This document shows, piece by piece, positions 22,526-32,367 of a stretch of DNA of 64,000 nucleotides. Under the pieces are notes generated by a model that worked only from the letters and a program-made list of their open reading frames with translations, did no database searches and was not told the origin of the DNA. The DNA is taken from assembly GCA_020152595.1 (NCBI GenBank), contig JAIGNY010001194.1, positions 2,515,001 to 2,579,000 on the forward strand. Reading direction: 5' to 3'. How positions within the stretch are numbered: the first letter of the stretch is position 1; each line of letters begins with the position of its first letter. The stretch is from Chiridota heheva. Its lineage: Eukaryota; Echinodermata; Holothuroidea; Apodida; Chiridotidae. Position numbers and translations under genes: made by a program.

Positions 22526-22541
22526 GGCTCTTTTAAGAGCC
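22526..22541 (+). terminator. Histone-mRNA-type 3' stem-loop 1
   Basis: GGCTCTTTTAAGAGCC: 6-bp stem, loop TTTA, flanked by CAAA on the left and ACAAA on the right. It fits the metazoan histone 3' consensus (GGYYYU, UHUH, ARRRCC). CAAGGAACA, a weak histone-downstream-element resemblance, lies 11 nt beyond. It is 31 bp after the stop of the basic protein gene. Confidence 0.8.
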
Positions 22542-22602
22542 ACAAACCAATCAAGGAACATAAATTTGCATTAACATATTCAATACAGATTAAGCTAATG
22601 CC

Positions 22603-22680
22603 AGAGCGCCACCAACTCGGATGACATCATACCTTTCTTGATTCTTATTGGTCAAAGAGATTGGAACAACGTATACATTT
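22603..22680 (+). promoter_or_regulatory. Promoter-like cassette 3 (before the remnant at 22735)
   Basis: AGAGCGCCACCA, TGACATCA, TTATTGGTCAAAGAG and GTATACATTT in the same order as cassette 2. Confidence 0.55.
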
Positions 22681-22734
22681 AGCACACCTGTCTCTTCCTG
22701 CCATTTGTATTCGGAACTTCAGAGCGAACGCATC

Positions 22735-23056
22735 ATGGAGTAGGAAATCTTAGCCGACCAAATGTTTAAACTCTTTAGAAAATGAAGTCCTGAACCTGTG
22801 ACTACGATAAGTTATATACCACCTAGAAAGCAGATGCAACTGTTTCAAACCTTGTGAAGAAGGGTTTCATCCTGCAGAAGGCGTGATAATTGTAGCAGCC
22901 ATTGTCCATGCTTATCAAGACGTGTCAAGCGTTCGGGACGGTATATGGGATTTTTACCTTGCTGCTTTCAACATAGCAAATAAACACGGCAAGACTCGTA
23001 AAGAATCAAAGAAAGGTCAAGATACTAAAAAGAACAAAGGAGACGGCCAACCATAG
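22735..23056 (+). pseudogene. Last rightward Polinton gene, remnant
   Basis: An ATG at 22735 is followed at once by a stop. A different frame then reads GVIIVAAIVHAYQDVSSVRD, GIWDFYLAAFNIANKHGK and a Lys-rich tail ending KKNKGDGQP at 23056. The 3' flank (GGAGGACAGTAGGTCGAACG) nearly repeats the one after the basic gene. Family not recognised. Confidence 0.5.
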
Positions 23057-23093
23057 GAGGACAGTAGGTCGAACGATCGATAAAGAACCCAAA

Positions 23094-23109
23094 GGCTCTT
23101 TTAAGAGCC
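23094..23109 (+). terminator. Histone-mRNA-type 3' stem-loop 2 with downstream purine element
   Basis: GGCTCTTTTAAGAGCC with AAA before and ACCAA after, the canonical flanks. AAAGAAAGAGA at 23120-23130 sits about 10 nt beyond the stem. That is the place and sequence type of the histone downstream element that pairs with U7 snRNA (typical CAAGAAAGA). It lies at the inner edge of the right terminal repeat, 37 bp after the last gene. Confidence 0.85.
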
Positions 23110-23379
23110 ACCAACAATTAAAGAAAGAGAAAATTCATGTTTGACATTCTTATCATTTGTATTTTGTTGTGTCAGTGTGTTTTTAACCCAAACGATGAAA
23201 CATTTCCCTCACCAATCCTTATCCCTCAATGAAACATTTTCCCCACCAACAGACCGACCAATGAAGAAATAGGGAGATGGTCGTATATAAACCAACATCC
23301 CCCAAAACCGGGGAGAGAATGTTGTATATAAACCAACATCCCTTTCCCTCTAAAAGAGACGGTCGTATGATAAAATTCG

Positions 23380-23497
23380 AGGAGCCTATACAGAAGTCGA
23401 TCAATCAGTATTAGGAACCAGTATTATGAATATGCAAATGTAATATCACATGATAGTAATACCGGCTCCTGATTGGTCGACTTCTGCATAGGCTCCT
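23380..23497. repeat. Subterminal palindrome, right end of Polinton
   Basis: AGGAGCCTATACAGAAGTCG pairs with CGACTTCTGCATAGGCTCCT across a centre containing ATATGCAAATG (an octamer ATGCAAAT). It mirrors 8965-9076. Confidence 0.85.
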
Positions 23498-23512
23498 CTT
23501 ACTACTAGTACT

Positions 23513-24240
23513 GAACTAATTAGATATTAATGCGCCAGCCCAAAATGAGAACCCTTAGAGAGAAAGTTAATAAATAATATTTTCGAGAAGTCCCATTTCA
23601 TGGGACAGAAAGCTAAGAAATTGAAAATTTCAGGAATGGTAGTGAAGGGATGGGTCTTGATTATGCATATCCAAACTTAACGAGATTTTTTCATTAAAAG
23701 TTTCATGGGGAACTATTTAGCTATAGACCCATACCAAAAATTGAGTGATTTGGTGGGGTGTATAACACCTCTTCACTTCATCCTAAAAATGACCAAAACC
23801 TGTCGAGACCCCCTATTAAAAGTGCCCTCATCCGAGAGATTATATATTTTGGAAAACATCACAAAATATTCCAAATCTATAACATTCTGGTACAAAAAGA
23901 ACCCCGATCTTTATTCTTTTATCATAGGCTTCAATGGGGAAAATAATTAGTTCCGTGCTACCTGAACTAATCTTTTAACTGTTTCTACCTATCGTGATTA
24001 AAATGTGGCGACGTACATTTGATCTTAAAGCGATTACTGATTGGCATATCAGTATAATGCACATTGGACCATTGTATTTCGACTAATCAAAACACACAAA
24101 TTATTATCTATACACCCCCACATACTGACATAAGAAACGATAACTATCCCGCACATAAATCAAGCTCAACCACTATAAATACTGAAATAAGGAATGGTTC
24201 AATTTGAGCATAGATAGTAAAATCAGCACCTATCAATTTT
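23513..24240. other. Right flank of the Polinton, no gene
   Basis: Begins GAACTAAT, the expected continuation of the MITE-A end. The remainder has only short frames without homology that I recognise. Confidence 0.45.
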
Positions 24241-24874
24241 GACCATAACATTGTCATATTTGATCCAAATTGATCAATTCTGACCATATTATGGTCAAAT
24301 TTGTTAATTTTGGTCAATTTTGATCATAATTAGGTAGGTACATAGCTGACCATGTTATGGTCAAACTTCTGACCATTCTTTTTTCGCTGTTTAGAGTGTA
24401 AATTGTTGGGATAAATCGTGACCCTTAATTATAACTTACGGTGAGTTGATGTGAATCTCGTCGCATCTTGTAATAATACGAATTAACTAAAGAAACGGCA
24501 AACCCAGGGGCTTCAGTAGCCGTCACAGTAAACAGATGACATTTATTCCATAATTTTGACCATAACATGGTCATATATGACCCAATTTGATCAACTCTGA
24601 CCATATTTTGGTCACATTTGTTGATCAATTTTAATCATAATTAGGTAGGTACATAGCTGACCATGTTATGGTCAAACTTTTGACCATTCCTTTTTCGCTG
24701 TTTAGAGTGTAAATTGTTGGAATAAATCGTGACCCTTAATTATAACTTACGGTGAGTTGATGTGAATCTCGTCGCATCTCGTAATAATACGAATTATCTA
24801 AAATAACGACAAATCCAGGGGCTTCAGTAGCCGTCACAGTAAACAGATGACATTTATTCTCCACAGGGAGAAAT
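24241..24874. repeat. Tandem duplication, period 317 bp, including part of an exon
   Basis: Two copies start GACCATAACA at 24241 and 24558. They share TAGGTAGGTACATAGCTGAC, TTTTTCGCTGTTTAGAGTG, and the exon end with its donor. Within each copy are several GACCATNNTATGGTC inverted motifs. Confidence 0.9.
24434..24546 (-). pseudogene. Truncated duplicate of the PAN-like exon end
   Basis: Encodes CHLFTVTATEAPGFAVSLVN and SYYYKMRRDSHQLT and keeps the donor GTAAGT, but has no acceptor because the duplication cut the exon. It is unlikely to be spliced in. Confidence 0.7.
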
Positions 24875-25082
24875 GTAATGGCTTTGCAGGCTGTGTATGA
24901 TAAGCATTGCAATGAACATCCTATGAATCCAACGTCATAAATTGTCTTGTTTTTACCAAATGTAAGAGACATATTTGTACCAGGCCGTAGACCAGATGGG
25001 CATCTTGCACAATAAGTTTTATCACAATTACTAACGGTATTGCAAGGTAACATGGTATTTATGCTCCTCGAAAAATGACTGA
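24751..25082 (-). CDS. PAN/apple-like domain exon
   Basis: Acceptor (ATTCATTTTAG) at the 5' end and donor GTAAGT at the 3' end. The exon encodes about 110 residues with CNTVSNCDKTYCARC, then GFIGCSLQCLSYTACKAITF, then NKCHLFTVTA. The C-x3-C-x5-C-x-A pattern followed by C-x-L is the core of PAN/apple domains of extracellular proteins. Upstream TLCFCFQLFILVS is in the intron. In several invertebrate proteins PAN domains accompany C-type lectin domains, and the lectin-like exon at 6493-6641 is downstream on the same strand. Confidence 0.65.
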
Positions 25083-26028
25083 CTAAAATGAATAACTGAA
25101 AGCAAAAACAAAGCGTTTTACACTCATCCATTTCGAATAAAATCAAATATATCAATTCTGCACATGCACTCCCTCACGTTATGATACTTAGAACTTTATG
25201 ACACTGTTAGAACTTTAGCCTATAAATGATTTTATCATGCCCGTATTCATAATTCAGTAATCCATTAAACCCATTTTTACATTATGATTATAAATATAAT
25301 AGCAACTAATGTATACAGTATATTTATCTACTTTATACAACAATTACTAATTGATCAAAGCTGCTTTATTCTTGTGAGCTTTTCTTATGACCGTGATCTC
25401 AATAATTAGGAAATGAGTTTCCTCTCTCGTGTAAGTTTTTTCGTATTATCATATATCATACGATTATACAATTTCTATGGAGTATTTGCATTGTCATGAT
25501 CCGTTCATTAAATTTCCGTTCAGTATTTGGTTTAGTCCATTTTTACAACAGGTGAATTTCGTAACAAATTGAAAAAAAGTATGTAAACTTTTCTCGTTTT
25601 TTATTCTTATTTTTTTTTTTAATGCATTTTAAACAATCTAATGCGAAAATTTATATAAAAAGTTGAATGGTTTGGCATCGTGTTTATATGCGTATTTTAT
25701 GCACGGTTCAAAGAATTTTGCACTTGCGGGACAAAATACTTAAAGCGTGCATTAAATACGCATATATACACTCCGCTTCAACATAAATCTTCAATTAAAT
25801 GTCAAAACGAGAATCATTGTATTTGCTTTGCGACAGTCTGACAAGTGTAGAGATATATATAACATTACGTAACCGTATATGCCTAGTTCTGATCACAAGA
25901 AAATGTAAGAGGACTTACTTACTTCCCCGGTGCTTAGACCTCGCAAAAAATCTTAGTTTATCACCGGAAGCAAGTTGGAAAAGTGATGCGGGCGTATGGC
26001 AAGCCGTTTTACTTAGTTTATGAATTAG
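25083..26028. other. Non-coding stretch
   Basis: AT-rich, with no credible coding or RNA gene signal. Confidence 0.4.
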
Positions 26029-26197
26029 GATATAAATGCGGGGGTGGTCGGTCTCAAACGCCATTTGGAACCAAGGATGACGTCATCGCAGGGATTGAGC
26101 GGACCGAGACGATAGCCGAGGTCCGCTGGCCCTACGATGACAACATCCGCGGTCTCAAATGCCATTTGAGACCGGCCACCCTCGCTTTTATCCCCAT
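26029..26197. repeat. Snapback hairpin of about 165 bp
   Basis: GGGGGTGGTCGGTCTCAAAC with GCCATTTGGAACC on the left pairs with GGTCTCAAATGCCATTTGAG and ACCGGCCACCC on the right. The inner arms GGATGACGTCATCG/CGATGACAACATCC and GCGGACC/GGTCCGC also pair. It is GC-rich against an AT-rich background. It is either a small MITE or a structured RNA; the sequence does not decide. Confidence 0.75.
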
Positions 26198-27099
26198 TCA
26201 TTAATATATAATTGTTTTAGGTGAAAATATAGAAAAAAAGCTAATTTATTTTGATCACTTTTCATATTCTCCTGACACTAATTGTGACGTCATCTAGTTA
26301 AACATTTTTTTCATGTTTTGTTGCTACGACCCAACTGACCAGTCAAAGATCTGACCATGCAGATTAAAGTTACCCACCAAACTCAATGAAACAAAACACA
26401 TGTTTGTTCTCGAATATCTTTTTTTTATATTACTTTCCTACGTTCATTGTTTTCGAACAATAATAAAGAAATACACTAAATTGGGCAGGTCATAGGTTAT
26501 CAAGTTTAACAGACAGTTTTTACTTAAAACTGAATCTCGAAACCGGCTAGCACGCAGCTAAAAGAATCTTCAACCGGGTGTCTTTTTTGACGTCATAGCA
26601 GAGTAGACGCTTTTAGAACAATGACAGAATGAACACTCGCGCGGCCTTGTAACATATACTAATATATGTGTGCGGGGGACTACAAAGACATTTTCTCGAT
26701 TTCCAACTGATCATGATCGACATTCGAAGTGGGTTTTTGCTGTACAAAGCAACGTCTTTCAACCTACGGCACTACCTTACACACTTGGATTTGCAGCGAA
26801 AACTTTATATCGGGTAGGCTTTGTCTGAGTAACGAACAATTAAATGGCGTTAACCTTAAAGTTACTCATTGTATGCCTGGTGAAAACATACTTAAAGAAA
26901 ATATGAAGAAAAATCGAGGGCGAGCGAAAAAATGCAATCAGTCAAATTTGCTGAACTGGTACTGGTACGTTAGCATGTACTATGTTTTTTGTACGTGTGA
27001 TGTGACTGAGTTGCGTGAAAATGCGTGAAACGCAACGAAGCCGCTGCCCTGCAAAATGGAGTTCAGTTGAGTTCTAAAGAGTCACGTGATGAAATCCCT
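26198..27099. other. Non-coding stretch
   Basis: Includes a 99-codon frame at 26729-27028 without recognisable homology or codon pattern. Treated as chance. Confidence 0.35.
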
Positions 27100-27233
27100 C
27101 TATAAGATATCAACATGGTGTTTTCAACAATTTGTGTCTTTAATAGTCCTCTATCATACAGATCATCAGATCATAATTATGGCATCGAAAATTCATTGAC
27201 TATTCCTTTAAGAGCACCCTATGTACCAGCTTA
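27100..27233 (+). repeat. Partial copy of MITE family B
   Basis: Reads AACAATTTGTGTCTTTAATA and TAGTCCTCTATCATA, then ATTCCTTTAAGAG: the right arm of the family seen whole at 48056-48616. The left arm is missing. Confidence 0.55.
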
Positions 27234-27689
27234 TTTCATCAAAACGGAATAGAAAAAAAAGTCTTAATACTTCTATTAGCAAAACTAGAACTAAGAGGTT
27301 AAAAACACAAATCAAACAAAACTTTTCAAGGATTTCATCAGAAATTTCTTCAGATCAATTCCCAATCTGCCGTCAGTTTGATCTCTAATCTGATACTTCT
27401 GCCTCAGAATTGACAAACTTGATCACAATTTGTTGCACCTATGGGCAGGATTAGTACCGAAAGTGGGAGGGGGGGGGGGCAAAGTCGGAGGAGGGGTGAG
27501 AAAAGTTAAAAGTGGGAGGGGGCAAAACCACGCAAAATCATGCTAAGATGCAAAAATGCAACATACAAAAGATACAAATTCTAGAAAAGTGGGAGCACTT
27601 TCCTTTTGCCCTCTCAAATTCCGCCTATGATTGCATCTATGCTGCTAAACTAAAAACAGTAAATTGTTAATAGCAAAATATTGATTATA

Positions 27690-28140
27690 ATATACCCCTT
27701 ACCTCACCGCTCTTTTCTCCTGGGTATAGAGATTGAGGCTTCTCTAAGCAAATTCTTCCATCTCTTTCTCTGTCTCTTGCTGCAGCTTCTTCCCAGTTGT
27801 TTCATCAAAAACTGTTTCTCTCCTTTTCTGCCACTTGTCTGTATGTAGTCTTAGGTCTTCCTTTCTTTCTTCTACCATTCTGCCTCCTAGTGTCTAGGTG
27901 ATGGGTACGTATTATGGAGTAGTTTTCTTCGTCCTTTCTAAATAAATGACCCAAACATCTCATTCTTTTTTTTGATAACTCCACTATGCCTGTTCTTTCA
28001 TAAAGTTCTTCATTGGTGACTTTCTCTGGCCATCTAATTTTTAAAATAATTCTAAAGCATCTCCTTTGGAACACATCTAGCAGTCTAATTTTTTCTCATC
28101 AGCTTTTGTCAGCTTCCAGGTTTCACATCCATAGAGGAGT
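27690..28140 (-). mobile_element. RTE-type LINE, C-terminal fragment
   Basis: Reads MFQRRCFRIILKIRWPEKVT, NEELYERTG, RCLGHLFRKDEENYS and RRKKGRPKTTYRQVAEKE, the characteristic tail of RTE/BovB-like and related reverse transcriptases (RILRIRWPDKVTN, LGHVLR, GRPKTTWRR). Upstream LLYGCETW-like sequence also fits. It is 5'-truncated. Confidence 0.8.
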
Positions 28141-29199
28141 ACTGTAATTACATTTGATTAAAATATTTTCAGTTTAGTTTTTATCCACAAAGGACGTCGG
28201 AACGTTTTTAATGAATATTTACTGGTGGACTATTTTGATAGCAAAAAATGGCATCAGTGGACAGTGAAACCGTGACGCAGAATCGACGCAACCAGGGTAT
28301 TCTAGCTGTCTAGGAGAGACATTTATTTAGTAAAAAAATGAAAATAATGACCTAAACAAATACCTCGTGAAAGTTTATTTTCTCTCCTCTCTTACAATAG
28401 TTGCAGAGTAAAATCATTGAAACAAATTATTGAAGAAAAAAAATGATAAAGATATAGATAACAGTGAAAAATGTTACATTACAAACTGAATGATATAACA
28501 AATTAGTGCCTATTTAGTATTTAGTGGCTGTTTAGTGCTTTTGTTATTATCTTAAATCTCATTAATTCAATGAATAAGTTTCCTAACACGTGCACGCTCC
28601 TTCGCGCTGCCATTCAAATAATTTTGATCAAATAATTTGGACAGTTTTTTTTCCAACTTGGTAAGTATAAATTGGCTTTTCCTGCAGTTTGTAAATTCTC
28701 AATATAGATCATATATTCGGTGGACTATTCTTAACTCAGCTGCTACAAAATCATATGAAACAATCAAACGGAAATTGAGTATTAAAGGAGCCATAAAGTC
28801 TGATAAAGCATTATAGGTTCAAAATCTAAACTAACTATCACAAACATCAAGTCAAAATCTTATTCCTTTCTCAAATTAAAATTGTTTGAAGTCGACACAT
28901 GGAGGCTGCCGTTTTGTTTAATTATGTATTGAAATCTTATGCATGATGATAATCACTATTATTTTCCAACAGAGACATAAGGACTCTAACCAGCCAGGGG
29001 AGTACACGGGGTGCGCATGCACCACCCCTCCCCTCCCACAACAGCCCGAGTTCCGCACTAATTAAAACATCGAATTTCCGGCCCATCGTCCCATATAGCC
29101 TTTTTTAACATACTAAGCTCGTCAAATTTTCTCCCATGATGAGCTTTTTGATCCTAGAAATATATTCCTATGGAATAAATGTATTAAGATGATAAGTAA
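28141..29199. other. Non-coding stretch
   Basis: No supported feature. Confidence 0.35.
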
Positions 29200-30290
29200 T
29201 AAATTAAAAGTCAGATCTTTTCTTTCGGAAATCTTCAATTTTCGTAAAAATACCTTAATTTTTGTAAAATTTACTTCGATTTACATAAAATTTACTTCAT
29301 TTTCGTAAAAATTGTCCAATATTCGGGCAATTTCCTTCATTTTCGGAAAAATTTCTTTATTTCAATTTTTATTTCAAAAATCCCTCAATATTATTTTAAT
29401 TTTCATAAAAAATACCTTTCAATATTCATGAAATTTTTTTAATTTTTCATTTTCAGAAATTTTACTTAAATTTTTGTTAAATTTCCTTCATCTTTGTTTG
29501 CAATTTTTTTACTTATTTTCGTAAAATTTTCGACAATTTACTGGAATTTTTTCCCTTTTAACTTCTTTTTTGAGAAGTTATTTTCATTTTGAAATTTTCC
29601 CTTAATTTTCTTTACATTTTTTCATTTTTATAAAATTTATTCATTTCTCGTCGCATTTCTTCTTGCTTCAATTTTCGTACAATTTCCGTCATTTTCGGAA
29701 AGTTTTCTTTAGTTTTTGAAAAGTTGTTTGCAATTTTCACAAAATTTCCTTCAATTTTCGTAAAATTTCCGTCATTTTGTAAAATTTGCTTCAATTTTCG
29801 TAACATTTCCGTCATTTTTGTGAAACTTGCTTCAATTTTTGGAAACATTTCTTCAATATTTGAGAAGTTTTCAATTTTCAGGAACTTACTTTAATTTTGG
29901 TCAAGTTTCCGTCATTCTTATTAAAATTTGCTTCGATTTTCGTAACATTTTCGTCATTTTCGTGAAATTTTCTTCAATTTTCGAAAACATTTCTTCAATA
30001 TTTGAGAAGTTTTCAATTTTCAGGAAAATTTATTAATTTTGGTCAAATTTCCGTCATTTTAAATACAATTTGTTTCGATTTTCGTAGCATGTTTGTCATT
30101 TTCGTGAAATTTGCTTCAATTTCCGGAAACATTTCTTCAATATTTGAGAAGTTGTCTTAAATTTTCAAAAGAATCCTTCAATTTTCATCTAATTTTCTTC
30201 ATTTTTGTATAATTTGCTTCACTTTTCGTGCAATTTCCCTCATTTTAGTGATTTTTTTTTCAAATTTCGGGAAATGTAGACAATTTTTAC
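29200..30290. repeat. Degenerate T-rich tandem repeat field
   Basis: About 26-bp units of the type TTCAATTTTCGTAAAATTTC followed by CGTCATTTTCG, about 40 loosely related units. The same kind of unit on the opposite strand occurs at 50640-51110 inside a transposon. Encoded frames are artefacts. Confidence 0.8.
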
Positions 30291-30299
30291 CAAAATTTG

Positions 30300-32290
30300 C
30301 TGATGCCATTGATTTTGAGGATAAATATAGAGTTGGGGAGAGAAAAATAGAGTTGGGGAAGAGAATGCTTCCATCAGGAACACCCAGGTTTTGGGTTTAC
30401 CTTTGTGAGTAGGTGTTTCCAACACTGACGCGCCCTGAAATAGCGAGATTAGAGAAAGTTCTGGATGAAGGATGGAAGGAGACCTCTAAGGCCAGAGGAG
30501 TGTAGGTCATTGAGAATACCGTACCGCCAGGTGGTGTCAAAAGCCTTTTCGATGTCAAAAAAATGGAAATGGTTCCTGATGTAAGACTTCACGGACATAC
30601 GTGTCTAGTTTTAAAACATAGTCCAGACAATTCTGATTACTTCTGAAGCCATTTCAAGTTGAGGAGAGGATGGAGATCTTTTCGAGGTAACAGCAAAGTC
30701 TATAATTGATCATCTGTTCCATTATCTTGCAGAAGCAGGACGTATAGAGCGATGGGACGATAGTTATTGGGAATGTTTTTTGTCTTTGTTGGGCTTAGAG
30801 ATGGAGATAATGGTGGCCTCTCTCCAAATGTTGGGGAAGCTTTTTGGGGACCACAAGTGGTTGTAAATCTTGAGTAAGATGTCAAAAGAAGACCTGGGAA
30901 GGTTTTTGAGGAGATTATAGTAAATGTCGTCAGGGTCCAAGTGGGGAAGAGGACCCAGATTTTTTGAGGGCAGAGGAGAGCTCGAAGTAGGTTTCTTGAT
31001 TGTTAAACTGGAAGTTAAGAAAGTTTCTTTTAGCCTCGATTTACGGTTACGAAAAAAATGGGAGAGACACTCATTGGAGGAGGTTTTGGCGAAAGTGAAG
31101 GCTAAGCAGTCAGAGATGGCGTTGAGGTCGGTGATTTTGATATTGTTTTGGATGAGATGAGAGATGTTTTTGGAAGCACTCTTCCCTTTGTAGTTACGGA
31201 TCATGTTTCAAACTTTAGAGGAGGCAATTTGGAGATCCAAGGAGGTGACGTAGTATTCCCAAGATATCTTTTTGCTGAGTTGAATGATTCTACTGGCTTT
31301 GGTTCTAAGAATACGAAAGTTATCCAGGTTTTGAGGGGAAGGGTGGGTTTTGAAAAGACGGAGGGTTTATTCTTAATAGTGATTGCTTTTTTGCAATTAG
31401 TGATGAACCATGGTTTGAAGTACTTCGGGGTGAAGGAGAAAGTGGGGACTGAAAAATGAGCGATTTTCATAATTTTGGAGGTGAAAGGGTAGTCGGAAAG
31501 AAGTGATGGAGATGTTGCATAAGTTGGAGTAATGATTCCAGTCTGCATGTTGAAATTTCCAGTGAGTAGGGAAAGTTTCAGTCATGAATTGTAGGGGGGA
31601 ACATTAGTTGTTCTGCTCCTTAAAGTTTCAAACAGTCAGACTCGACCTGATACATAACCAGGTCAGGTCAGATTTGTCCTCTTTATTTTCTTTATTCTGA
31701 AAAGCTTAGTTGTTGTGGAAGTTAGTGCTGAGTATTTTATTAGCAATGGATGAAGTCCTTATTGTATGGTTATTTTAACTAAGATAAAGTGGTCTCACTA
31801 TTTGCTACAGTAAGTTTGTGGTTATGATTTGCTGGAACAATTTTTTAAGGAGAAGGACAAGTCATAAGAGGAGGGAGGGGGGGGGGGTGGAGATGAGGAT
31901 GGGAAAGTGGTCATTTTTGGGCGAGAGGTGCAACCTCCAGTCCGAGAACTCTACATAAAGAGATCTGTCGCAGATGGAAAGATCGATGCTGGTGAAGGTT
32001 CTTTTCCCGGATGTAAGTAGGACATCCGTCGTTGAGGAGACAGGTTTTCTGATATTGTTTCTGACATAGATGGAAGAGCCGCCAGAAGCTTTCCTGGCGT
32101 GCTGGGAAATAAAGTGTGACCATGTGTACCCAGGAATGGAGGTAGAGTAGAATAAGTAGCGGATAAAAATGTTTCCTGAAAGCAAATAATACTAAGGTTG
32201 AAAGTAAAAATCAAAAATTCCAAAATTGGCAGAAAGTCTGCGACAGTTCCATTGTATATCAGCAGCCATCAAAAATAGTCAGGGGATTGA
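30300..32290 (-). mobile_element. I-clade-like LINE, ORF2 remnant (endonuclease and reverse transcriptase)
   Basis: Endonuclease part near 32200 (CFQETFLSATYSTLPPFLG, SIYVRNNIRKP). Linker with TSLDLQIASSKVWNMIRNYK. Reverse transcriptase with FPNIWREATIISISKPNKDK, NNYRPIAL, HFFDIEKAFDTTWRYGIL near 30530, and degenerate SPTLF ahead of INGISKFW near 30300. It ends abruptly at the T-rich field. A MITE (31607-31858) interrupts it. Multiple stops. Related RNase H tails are at 58183 and 61436. Confidence 0.82.
31607..31858 (+). mobile_element. MITE-C copy 1, inside the LINE
   Basis: About 250 bp beginning TTCTGCTCCTTAAAG and ending TTTTTTAAGGAGAAGG, so the ends are inverted (CTCCTTAAA/TTTAAGGAG). 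It is nearly the same as 51767-52013 throughout, including GATACATAACCAGGTCAGGT and TAGCAATGGATGAAGTCC. Confidence 0.85.
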
Positions 32291-32367
32291 GGGGGACCCG
32301 GGTCAAATTAAAGGGTGGGGGCTGACATTTATGTCTTGGAAAAGGTTGTGATTTATTAAATGCAGGG

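Larger units (their letters stand above)
8950..23512. mobile_element. Maverick/Polinton virus-like DNA transposon, degraded
   Basis: The element is bounded by inverted repeats starting AGTAC and ending GTACT. It encodes the diagnostic Polinton set: retroviral-type integrase with chromodomain, A32-type packaging ATPase, capsid-type proteins and protein-primed family B DNA polymerase. Genes run outward to the left (PC4-like, capsid, integrase, ATPase) and to the right (polymerase and four small genes). Every large gene has stops, frameshifts or internal deletions, so it cannot move by itself. The 14.6 kb length includes about 3 kb of inserted LINE and a SINE, so the element itself is shorter than the usual 15-20 kb. 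Flanking hexamers GAAGGT (left) and GAACTA (right) may be a mutated 6-bp target duplication. Confidence 0.95.
23083..23512 (-). repeat. Polinton right terminal inverted repeat
   Basis: Reverse complement of the left repeat. It runs from the stem-loop region through TTGTATTTTGTTGTGTCAG, ATGAAACATTTTCCCCACC and the TATATAAACCAACATCCC blocks, to the tip ending ACTAGTACT at 23512. It is shorter than the left copy because it lacks the left copy's internal duplication. Confidence 0.93.

Noticed and set aside
22073-23109. Host histone genes ending in the stem-loops
   Set aside because: The coding regions show no histone-fold motifs, lie inside the Polinton limits, and one stem-loop is part of the terminal repeat.
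26729-27028. 99-residue open frame
   Set aside because: No homology I recognise, no splice or promoter context, and length is compatible with chance.
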